Positions 23,367 through 32,146 of a DNA stretch of 64,000 nt are shown here, one piece after another; the stretch's first letter is position 1, and each line of letters begins with the position of its first letter. The notes beneath the pieces are model-generated. The model saw nothing but the letters and a program-made list of their open reading frames with translations. It did not search any database and was not told where the DNA came from. Position numbers and translations under genes: made by a program. This DNA comes from Collybia mongolica (taxonomy: Eukaryota; Basidiomycota; Agaricomycetes; Agaricales; Clitocybaceae): positions 4,464,001 to 4,528,000 of the forward strand of contig JAAXNY010000005.1 of the NCBI GenBank assembly GCA_013420905.1, in the 5' to 3' direction.

Positions 23367-26063
23367 ATGATGGACAACTCACCCCCGCCACCATCATACT
23401 CGAATCGATTCACGGAAGGAAGTAGACCAATCGACGATGCGCCCCCAGCATACGCATTCCCTTCAACGTTTACCATTGGGTCCAAGCTGACCAGCGCCCC
23501 ACTCGTCGACAGTGCACAACTTAAGGGCCATCTGGCCTTGTTACATGCTTTTGCGGGACTGAGACAGCAGGTTGATGGTTTCGACGAAAATGTTAAACAG
23601 GCGACTCCATTGATGCCTGATGATCTTGAGAGAAGATGGGCATGGTTTGTCGGGTTGGCGGTGGAAAGGTGAGAGATACCACGAGGTACAGGCATGGCAC
23701 TTATGGTTCTTGGTGATCACAGGTTTTCATCATGGTGTCTTAACATGGAGTTTTATGATATATACGAGAAACCGATTGAGGACACTCTCCCTCCGCTGGA
23801 CGTCATGATGGTGTGTATTGCATTTGGTTGAAATAGCGTCGTCATTTATGGTTTGGTATTAGGTTTGGCATGCTTATATGCTCAATCCAGGGTGCGTTTC
23901 GTTCATCCTCTTTGCCTTCTTTGTCTAACCGTTTCCGTTCTGTGATAGGTGGTATGCCGAGGACGGTGACCGTCTCCCATCCCTGGCGCATCTGAAGTTT
24001 GTTGGAAAGGCGCTTGCTAAGTCTCTAGTGCGTGCATCCGCCTTGAATTGCTACAATATTAATATGTACTCCAGCCCCGACTATCTAGCATTCTTGTTTC
24101 AGAGCCTTCAAGCACTCGAGTCAGGACCTGGAATCTAAGAACTCGACGACTTTTTGACCCCTTGGAAGACGCAACACAACAAAACACCAAGATCATATAT
24201 TGCCCAACATGCAGGTATCCACTAAACGCTCGTTAGTTTCTTTTTTGCCTTCGGTCATGTAAATTATATATATATTGTTGTTAGCCCTTATGACTACCGA
24301 GGGTCAGGGCTATTTACAGCAATACTTCGGGATGCGCTGTCCGCAGCCCAGCTGTACTGATCAGCCCACCATCACCAAGGCCGTTCTCGCAGCTAGAAAG
24401 CTCGTTGAAGACCTGGTTCGCGATGACGGTACATTGAGTACATATTTGGCGTGTGTCGGATTTTGCTGCCAAATTATGCCTCGTTAACCTTATAAATCTT
24501 CTACAGGGGCACTCTTCATACGCCGCTTTTGGAACTCGATGTGGTTACAGCAAAGTTAATCAAATATAAACTTTTAGCAGTTCCAGGGATTGTACGGCCC
24601 AAAGATTGCACTGAGGAACAGTGGACAGTATCTATCCTGAAAAAAATCCACTACTCTTCGGACAATATTAGACAGGTCATGGCTCAGAGATACAGTATAA
24701 GGCTGCAAGTCTTTTCCATGCGGTTTCTCCGTTGTATGGTCTAACAATAATATAGACTCCCGCGGATACTGAGTGCGTATGTTGACGATCGGATGTTCTC
24801 CGTTGAACTCGTTGGAGCTGTAAGTTATCTTGGATTGCCTATCTATACATAACTATCCTTACTTTTGTTCTGTGTTACAGGTTCTTCGTCAAGGATCCTT
24901 CGTGAAGAAAATGCATGGCCTACATTGGACCAGCCCGGACTTCTTCAGGCGTCGAGAGGACGAAGTCGCTCTCCAGCATGCCATTGCTAGATACCACGCG
25001 TTAGCCTGAATCTGTCTTGTGTGGTTTTAGTACTCCTGACGGGATTTGTAGATTTTTAGATCTTATGTCGTCGTCGCCTGTATCCTTCTTCGTCCCAACT
25101 CTTGACATAGACCTGGCGTGGCACACCCATCAGCTGATGGCTTCAAAGTATAACGAGGATTGCAGGACCTACATCCAGCGCTTCGTAGACCAGTGAGCGC
25201 TCCCACAAACGTCAGTTGTTTCTATCCTAACGTTCGCTCCAGTGACGACAAGGTCGAAGAAAATCGACTCGCGTCATCCTTCGATATAACATGCAGGGCA
25301 TGGAAGGTAACGACTCCCATCTACGCCCTCCGACCAACAACGACTGACGCTCATAACAGGATAGATTTGGTGTTCGATATGCCCATTGCGGCTGTCCGCT
25401 CCCGGGCGAAACCATCGGACAAAAGCTCTCCCGGCTCGTTAGGTCGTACACCGAGAGCCCATCGTATCTCGTCCCCCCAGACCGACCTGACCTCCTCGCC
25501 GCGACGCACCCGAGCGACCACAACGCCGTCTTCGCGATGCACCGGCAGAAAATGGGCGAGCGTGCGCAGGCAGCGCGCCGGCGGAAGTTCGAGAAGCGGC
25601 GGAAGCGGGAGGAAGGGCTCGCGAGGGACGGGAAGCTCGATCGGAGGGTGGTGGGGCGGACGAGGGGGCATGAGCAGGCGTTCCTGGTGCCGGTGCCGAT
25701 GTATTTTGCGTATGGTCCTGTGATGGTGGGGTGTGCGGCGGGGACGGGGAGTTTTGTGAATAGTTCGGGTGGGGTAGGTTGGGGAGCTAGTTGTGCTGCG
25801 GTGAGTTTTCGTTGTTCTTAAAGATGTTGGTGATGGCTCAAGCGATGTGATAGGGAGCGGGTGCGTGTGCGGCAGGTGGATCTGCGTGTGGTTCCGGTGT
25901 CGGTGAGCTCCTTTTGTGTGTCGTAGCTTCATGTTCGGTTTGCTCATTTGTTCGTTTAGGTGCTGGAGGCTGTGGGGGCAGTGGAGGTGGCTGTGGTGGA
26001 GGCGGAGGCGGTGGTGGCGGCGGTTGTGGAGGAGGAGGAAGTGGTGGTGGTGGTGGTGGTTAG
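23367..26063 (+). CDS. Glycine-rich domain-containing protein (GRDP, DUF1399-type)
   Basis: A multi-exon gene starting MMDNSPPPPSYSNRF. Recognisable blocks in order are ERRWAWFVGLAVER, LPPLDVMMVWHAYMLNPGWY, LPRILSAYVDDRMFSVELVGAVLRQG, VPTLDIDLAWHTHQL, YIQRFVDHDDKVEE and FDITCRAWK. The 'D..WHTHQL' plus 'DHDDKVE' pair is the hallmark of the DUF1399/GRDP family. A Lys/Arg-rich helix (QAARRRKFEKRRKREEG) follows. The last two exons encode an almost pure Gly tail with regularly spaced Cys, ending at TAG 26061-26063. GRDPs in plants are linked to stress signalling; the role in fungi is not established. The gene ends just as the CpG-free transposon zone begins. Confidence 0.83.
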
Positions 26064-26309
26064 GATTGACGATAGTCTGATGGTTTTTTACCATGAATTA
26101 TGTTAAATGCATCTGTATCTGGAGCTGCACTGGCCTGACATGATACTCCAGTTGTATAAACTAAAAAAAAATGAAAGGCAGATCAGTTATTGTATGAGAA
26201 TAGGCAGAAAGAGCCCAAGTCAAAAGTATGGGATATGAATCACAAGAAGGGCCAAATATTAATAGATAAAAAAGCATAGAGGTTTGCATAGCTAGAGTCA
26301 TTCCTTTAA

Positions 26310-26870
26310 TAACTTATTCATGGACCTAACTTCTTAGAACCTCCACCAGATTTTGTTGATCAAGGAGAAGAATTTAAAGTCAGAGTTATTGTGAGCTGAT
26401 GGGTAATCTTTCCATTTTATGTGGTAATGGAAGCCTCAGCCTCATTGTCTGTGATTGATAACACATGGGAACACAAAAGTCACTAAAAGGAGCTCAAGGG
26501 ATACTCCAGACCTACCAGAAGCAACATTGCCTCTAACCATCACTTTATATCATCTTTGAAAGCCTTCAATCTCTACTATCACCATGTCTTCCCCCACTAC
26601 CAACAACTTATACATTTCCACCATCGACCCAATTACAACCCCCTCCATTATACCTGTTGTCAACATTTTGTCTCAAGAATGTCTCTAAATGATCCAGAAT
26701 ATTATGCATTGTCAACATGGTTCATGCACAAAGATCAGTGCACACAGATGATTCAAGTATTTGACAAATCACCCCCTGTTAAACAAGTTGAAAAGTATCT
26801 ACAAATCCAAGACATGCTGTATGGCAGTGTTATGAAAAAACCCTAATGAATACAACAGTAATGGATGTAC
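26310..26870 (+). mobile_element. Degenerate Ty3/gypsy 3' fragment (end of pol plus third ORF)
   Basis: The DNA parallels 35600-36150 of the intact gypsy copy. It has the block TTCATGGACCTAACTTCTTAGAAC, then the pol end, the intergenic stretch, and a start matching the third ORF (MSSPTTNN... reading frame soon broken). Most differences are loss of CpG. It is therefore an older copy of the same or a sister family, later interrupted by the Tc1 element at 26889. Confidence 0.7.
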
Positions 26871-26888
26871 ACTAAACTACAATAAATA

Positions 26889-27100
26889 CAGTGGCTCAAA
26901 AAACTGCCCCAATGTTTGTACATTTTTGAAAGATCAATATGGTATGAAGTGCTGACATAAGCAGGGGACCTGGGGTAATTATGTAAGATACTATGACATC
27001 GTGGCTTTCCAATGGACCCTGGATCATGTGATTTGGATCAATATCCATTAAGCTATAAGCCAAACAAAATGGTTACTTATTGGGGCAGTTTTTTGACCCT
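26889..27100. repeat. Left terminal inverted repeat of the Tc1 element
   Basis: 212 bp, beginning CAGTGGCTC and closing TTTTTTGACCCT. The outer and inner ends are themselves inverted copies around ACTGCCCCAAT. Confidence 0.9.
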
Positions 27101-27249
27101 TATCTTATTTTCCATTATTCTGGCATTTATGATCCAATGCAAGAACATTATGGACTGTGGGAAGAATAAACAATGTCATGTGACTTTATTTGTATCAATT
27201 TGACATGTTGGAATTGGTTCAATCATCTTCTTGACCTCTTACCACCATC

Positions 27250-28269
27250 ATGAAAGCCATTTCTACTGCTCAGCACAATACTGTTGTTTCTCTCCTCAAT
27301 GAGGGCTATTCTCAGCGTCAAATCAAGGAGAAAACTGGTCTAGGGAAGGGTACCATCAGTAGGATCAGCAAAGATGTGGATGGAAACAAAGAAAACAACC
27401 TTGGTGGCCGCCCCTCCAAGCTGTCTGTTCGTGACAAACAGTCAATTATTCGTCAAATCAAGTCAGGGAAGCTTGATAATGCAGTTCAGGCTACCCAATT
27501 CATCAATGGCATCATCCCCAATCCTGTCACACCCCAGACAGTCAGAAATGCACTCAAGGAAAATCAATTTTATGCTGCTACAAAGAGGAAAGCTCCTCTT
27601 CTCAAACGAGCCCATCACATCCGGCGTCTCCAGTTTGCAAAATATCATGAAAGCTGGACTGTGGAGGACTGGAAAAGGGTTCTATGGACAGATGAGACCA
27701 AAATCAATAGGATTGGGTCAGATGGAAAGGTTTATGTCTGGAAACAAAGGGGAGAACCACCATCTGATAGAACAACATCACCTACTGTCAAACATGGAGG
27801 AGGAGGAAACCTCATGGTATGGGGTTGTATGGGGTGGAATGGAGTGGGAAAGCTCATAGAGGTGCAGGGGAACATGGACAAGGTTCAATACTGTGAAATT
27901 TTGGAGAGTGGAGTTCAGGAAAGTTTTGAGAAGTTGGAAATGGTGGATGGCGAGCGCTACTTTCAGCAAGATAACGACCCCAAACACACATCTGGACTGG
28001 CCACACAGTGGTTTGAAGACAACAACATTCAAGTCCTTGGCTGGCCTGCCCAATCCCCTGACATGAATCCAATAGAACACCTTTGGGAACATCTCAAGCG
28101 CCGTCTTAAAGAATATCCGACACCACCCAAAGGAGTACATGAGTTGTGGGATAGATTGGCTGAAGAGTGGGGTGAAATTCCACCAGAGGTATGCCAAAAC
28201 CTGATAGAAAGTATGCCCAGGCGGATACAAGCAGTTATAAAGGCAAAAGGTGGTCATACAAAGTATTAG
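27250..28269 (+). CDS. Tc1/mariner transposase, DD34E
   Basis: A single 339-aa frame without introns. Residues about 1-100 form paired HTH segments (YSQRQIKEKTGLGKGTISRI, then a GGRPSKLS hook). The catalytic triad is D148 in LWTDETKI, D241 in FQQDNDPKHTS and E276 in SPDMNPIEHLWEHLK; 34 residues separate the last two, the classic Tc1 DD34E spacing. The length (about 340 aa) is normal for the family. The enzyme would cut at the TIRs and reinsert the element at TA. No stop or frame break is visible, so it could be active; expression is not shown by sequence. Confidence 0.93.
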   Translation: MKAISTAQHNTVVSLLNEGYSQRQIKEKTGLGKGTISRISKDVDGNKENNLGGRPSKLSVRDKQSIIRQIKSGKLDNAVQATQFINGIIPNPVTPQTVRNALKENQFYAATKRKAPLLKRAHHIRRLQFAKYHESWTVEDWKRVLWTDETKINRIGSDGKVYVWKQRGEPPSDRTTSPTVKHGGGGNLMVWGCMGWNGVGKLIEVQGNMDKVQYCEILESGVQESFEKLEMVDGERYFQQDNDPKHTSGLATQWFEDNNIQVLGWPAQSPDMNPIEHLWEHLKRRLKEYPTPPKGVHELWDRLAEEWGEIPPEVCQNLIESMPRRIQAVIKAKGGHTKY

Positions 28270-28284
28270 ATAGAAAATTAATAG

Positions 28285-28496
28285 AGGGTCAAAAAACTGC
28301 CCCAATGAGTAATCATTTTGTTTGGCCTATAGCTTAATGGGTTTTGATCCAAATCACATGATCCAGGGTCCATTGGAAAGCCACGATGTCATAGTATCTT
28401 ACATAATTACCCCAGGTCCCCTGCTTATGTCAGCACTTCATACCATATTGATCTTTCAAAAATGTACAAACATTGGGGCAGTTTTTTGAGCCACTG
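28285..28496. repeat. Right terminal inverted repeat of the Tc1 element
   Basis: 212 bp inverted copy of the left end, ending TTTTTTGAGCCACTG just before TA at 28497. Confidence 0.9.
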
Positions 28497-29024
28497 TAAG
28501 CACTACAATCTACGCACATATTACCATTATTCTCATGTCACAATTCCTGAAATATCAATCAGAGAATTTGCACTATTTATAGATAATAATTTCAGCTCAA
28601 GAATTAGCTTGGCAACAGTTCTGGCTAATTTTTTTTTCATATTAACCAGCAATCCAAAGCATCTCAATCTCCATTCCCAGCAACAGAATCCTAAGCAGGG
28701 AGAAGATGCACAGACTGTTACAGCATGGACAATGCTATGTCATGCTTACCCATTTGCTCCAAGGTGCTGGCAATAATACCCTGATAGAACTGGTAGCTTT
28801 CATTTTGCATGACAAAAACATATTTTTTGATAGTTTTGATAGCTATGTCATGCATCTGGGGATGCATAAGATATTCAGAGTCTTAATTGGATCATGAGTT
28901 GCTCCAGATGGGCAAGCTCAGATCCAATCTTGTTAGGTATAAGCCTCCTGTTTACCAATATAGAAAAGAAGCCAAACCATTGAGGAACACTTGCTTTGGC
29001 ATAGCAGTTCTTACTATGAATTGG

Positions 29025-29790
29025 CACATTTGGGGCCAAGGATTGTGGCAAGAGCAGTAGGCAAGGGGAGAGGCCCCAGACACAAAGTCTGGGGCCTTGG
29101 TTTGTAGCAAGGGCATCCAATGAGGCCAGAGAACCCCAGGAGCAATGTTTGGGGCCATGGGTTGTGGTGAGGGCAGTGGGCAAGAGGAGAGGCCCTGAAC
29201 ACAAAGTTTGGGGCCTTGGTTTGTGTCTGGTATGAGTAGGGAGCCCCAAATGTTGAGTTTGGGGCCTTGGTTTGTGGCAAGGGCATCCAATGAGAGGAGA
29301 GGGCCCCAAAAGAAATGTTCGGGGCCTTGGTTTGTGGTGCAGATGTCTGTTGTGAGCAAAGGGCCCCAGATACAATGTTTGGGGTCATGGTTTGTGGTGA
29401 GGGTGGTAGGTGATAACACAGGCCCTGAACACAAGGTTCAGGGCCTTGGTATGTGACAGGGGTGTCCAATGAGGCCAGAGGGCCCCAGAAGCAATATTGG
29501 GGGCTGTGGTTTGTGGTGAAGGTGGGGGTGAGAGAATGGAGCCCCAAATATAATGTTTGGGGCTCTTGTTCATGGTTGGAGTAGTAGGAGGCAGGAAAGG
29601 GCCCTGAATGTGAGGTTTGGGGCCTTGGTTTGTGGCAGGGGGGTCCAGTGTGAGCGGATGGCCTTGAACATCACATTTGGGGCCCTAATTTGTGGCAGGG
29701 GCATCTGGTGTAAGCAGAGGGCCCCAAACATGATGTTTGGGCCATGGCTCATAGTGGGCAGGTGAAAAGAGAGTCCAAGGGTCAACATCT
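29025..29790. repeat. 60-bp minisatellite, about 12-13 units
   Basis: Tandem units of 60 bp contain GGGGCCTTGGTTTGTGGC and a GGGCCCC block that can pair with GGGGCC of the same unit. Units vary by substitution and slight indels. The unit length is a multiple of three, so long open frames appear on both strands (up to 177 codons on minus). I do not treat these as genes. Confidence 0.85.
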
Positions 29791-30227
29791 GACATTGATC
29801 AACTCATAAACCAATCAGAGTGGCATCATTCCATTGGTAAACAATTAATGTCTGATGTTTTGTGCAATGTGTATCATGATGCAGATTGGTAATATAATCA
29901 ACATAGGTTTGACTACATTGACTCTTATTTACATGTGAACCTTCAAATCTCAACATTTCTGCTCACTGACACTCTCAGCTGCTTGATACATGCATGACTT
30001 GTGTTGTTTTATAACTGTAGGAATTATTTTCATACCCAACAACCAATTCACTAAAAAGCCTGTGCTCCCAATAGTGCAATCCATCACTTAGTCCACTTTC
30101 AAGTGGTTTTAGACCTCACCATCAGATTTCCCATGATGTCTGACTACAATTCTGATCCTTCTACAAGCAGCTCATGCCCAGACTGACCTGCTGATGTTGA
30201 AGCAATCCATCAATCACTCAAAGAGGT

Positions 30228-30430
30228 ACAGTGGCATCCAAAAGTATTGCACAACAAATACAAACAAATGAGATTAGATACTGCAAAGCAGGAACTTGAC
30301 ATGCATATCCATATAAGAGGTCAAAAGATAGCTAAAATAGTATAGAATCATCATAAACTATGTATGTATTCTATGAGCCAATCCTCTGATCTCAAATATT
30401 TTTGGGGTGACAACCCCAAAAATTTGGCCA
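30228..30430. mobile_element. Decayed Tc1-like end and hairpin next to the gypsy insertion
   Basis: TACAGTGGCATCCAAAAGTATTGC resembles the outer end of another Tc1-type family, with its TA target. Near 30398-30423 there is a perfect hairpin: 11-bp arms ATTTTTGGGGT/ACCCCAAAAAT and a GACA loop. No transposase remains on this side. Confidence 0.4.
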
Positions 30431-30434
30431 CCCC

Positions 30435-30911
30435 TGTTACAAATTCCCTTTCTGTTCAACCTATCATTTCTTTTCTTCCTTTTTCTACTTACTATTGACT
30501 TCTAGGCACTTATCAACCTTATCTATCAAACATCTCCATATGCATTTCTTTTCTCATACTTACTCAGCTTTCTTATTCATCCTCTCTGAAAGCTTACTCA
30601 TCCTTATCTATAACGAATAGCGTAAACAACGCTTATCAGACTATTATGTATATATACGGGTAGTTTAGCTTAGCTAGTTCTTTAGTTTGACCTAGCTGAA
30701 TTCACCTTATTCATCTATCTTCTTGACGCGAACTCGATCCTATCCGCCTTATGAAGGGGGTAGTGCATCTTTGATCAGATAACTCGATAACTTGACTTTA
30801 GCCCTATTGAGGGAGTCAATAGATGTTGGACTTACAGAAGTCAACGGTCTAAGAATGAACGAACGATACATCAGAATTGACTTAGAGGATAAGGCCTAAA
30901 CAGCCGTAACA
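30435..30911 (+). repeat. 5' LTR
   Basis: 477 bp, TGTTAC... to ...GTAACA, containing a TATATATA-type box near 30650. The sequence directly after it (AAAGGTCAAGCTGATC) is not a primer site I recognise for a common tRNA. Confidence 0.93.
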
Positions 30912-30958
30912 AAAGGTCAAGCTGATCAGAACCGTCAACCTATTAAGGTTCAGATGCA

Positions 30959-32146
30959 ATGGCACCACAATACGGATTGAAACCTGCAAGCAGCAGAAGC
31001 AGCAGCAGACAAAGCGTTATTAGCAGCGAAGATTTCCAAGATGCAGAAGAACAACCGAGACTCTCAGTAGTCATACAAACAGTAGAAACGCCCACCACGC
31101 CGAAACCAAAGGCAGAAAGTTCCAAAGGAAAGGAACCAGAGAAACCACCGAAACCCGAATCACCAAACTCCCCGATACCACCCGACTCTGACGTAGAAAT
31201 GGCAGACGAACGAAGACCCACCAAAATCAAACTTAGCTCACCAAACATCTTCGATGGAAATCGAAAAATGACAAAGGACTTTGTCCTTGATTGCAAAATG
31301 TATTTGCAGGCAAACGACAGAATTTATGATACGGATTGGAAGAAGATCCTTTACGTACTTTCATACATGAAAGGAGGAATTGCAGGACCATGGAAGAAGT
31401 CCTGGTATGGAGAGAATAGTGATCACCCAGGAACTTTTACAACGTTCATGACAACAATCGAAGAAGCGTTCTCTACCCCAGATGAGGCGGGAGATGCTAG
31501 ACAAACCTTGAAGACGCTGCGCATGACAGGAAACATGACAGCAGATGATTACATCGCGGAATTTAAATCAGCCGCATCAGAAAGCAAGATTACCGAAAGC
31601 GAAGCACTTGTCGAATATTTCATGGAAGGAATACCTCCTTCTCTGATGCAGAAGATTTTAACAATGGACAACCCACCGACCACCATCAAAGGTTGGTATG
31701 AAAAGGCATCCATATTCGATACTCAGTACAGACGTGCAAAATCGATTGTAGCACGCATTAAAGGAAACACCGGAAAAACTATGGGAGGAAACAACGGAAA
31801 AACTATGGGAGGAAACAACGGAAAAAAGTACAATTTCCAACGAAACAATCCCAAATACGTCCCAAACAACAGTAGAGATCCAAACGCAATGGATATTGAT
31901 CAACTAACTATCCAAGAAAGGGATGAACACATGAAACAAGGATTATGCTTCGAATGCCATAAATACGGACATCGAGCATCAGATCATAAAGCAGGAGGAT
32001 CAGTTCCTCAAACCCAACGGAAAGAAGAACCAAAGACACCAATGAAAGGCAAAGACGCCTACATGAAGATTCGAGCACTCATGGCAGAGTTAGACAAAGA
32101 AGAGAAAGAAGTTGCTCTAAAGAATATGGAGGATGAGGGTTTTTAA
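30959..32146 (+). CDS. Gypsy gag polyprotein
   Basis: 395 aa. The N-terminal third is Ser/Pro/Lys-rich. The capsid-like region follows (FVLDCKMYLQANDR, ALVEYFMEGIPPSL). A short direct repeat GKTMGGNN is present near residue 275. A nucleocapsid knuckle reads CFECHKYGHRASDH: spacing CX2CX4HX4, with His where the last Cys is expected. It ends MEDEGF followed by TAA, directly on a slippery heptamer. Confidence 0.9.
   Translation: MAPQYGLKPASSRSSSRQSVISSEDFQDAEEQPRLSVVIQTVETPTTPKPKAESSKGKEPEKPPKPESPNSPIPPDSDVEMADERRPTKIKLSSPNIFDGNRKMTKDFVLDCKMYLQANDRIYDTDWKKILYVLSYMKGGIAGPWKKSWYGENSDHPGTFTTFMTTIEEAFSTPDEAGDARQTLKTLRMTGNMTADDYIAEFKSAASESKITESEALVEYFMEGIPPSLMQKILTMDNPPTTIKGWYEKASIFDTQYRRAKSIVARIKGNTGKTMGGNNGKTMGGNNGKKYNFQRNNPKYVPNNSRDPNAMDIDQLTIQERDEHMKQGLCFECHKYGHRASDHKAGGSVPQTQRKEEPKTPMKGKDAYMKIRALMAELDKEEKEVALKNMEDEGF
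32137..32143 (+). promoter_or_regulatory. Candidate -1 ribosomal frameshift site (GGGTTTT)
   Basis: The heptamer G-GGT-TTT fits the X-XXY-YYZ rule in the gag frame and is followed at once by the gag stop TAA. Slipping back one base puts the ribosome in the frame that runs into protease and pol (…FLKRRTES…). Frame offset between gag and pol agrees with -1. Confidence 0.6.

Larger units (their letters stand above)
26889..28496 (+). mobile_element. Tc1-type DNA transposon, apparently complete
   Basis: The element is 1,608 bp, flanked by TA on each side (26887-26888 and 28497-28498), the Tc1/mariner target duplication. It has terminal inverted repeats of 212 bp (26889-27100 and 28285-28496) that differ at about five positions. 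Each TIR starts CAGTGGCTCAAAAAACTGCC and ends internally with an inverted copy of that 20-bp core, so four copies of the probable transposase site are present. One uninterrupted transposase ORF lies between. It is inserted into the fossil zone and is much less CpG-depleted than its surroundings, so it is a later arrival. Confidence 0.92.
26095..30434. repeat. CpG-depleted fossil transposon zone
   Basis: From just after the GRDP gene to the gypsy LTR, outside the younger Tc1 insert, CG dinucleotides are almost absent and TG/CA are abundant. This is the signature of old repeats decayed by cytosine methylation or RIP-like mutation. Within it lie a degenerate gypsy fragment, a Tc1 insertion, a 60-bp minisatellite and a decayed Tc1-like end. 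The parts at 28499-29024 and 29791-30227 show no identifiable coding content. Confidence 0.75.

Noticed and set aside
25351..26094. 247-codon minus-strand frame rich in His
   Set aside because: It is the antisense of the Gly-rich exons of the DUF1399 gene; low GGN complexity keeps the opposite frame open.
27778..28305. 175-codon minus-strand frame over the Tc1 transposase
   Set aside because: Shadow of a well-defined transposase; no domain of its own.
29014..29547. 177-codon minus-strand frame with Pro/Thr repeats
   Set aside because: Produced by the 60-bp minisatellite; several frames on both strands are open equally.
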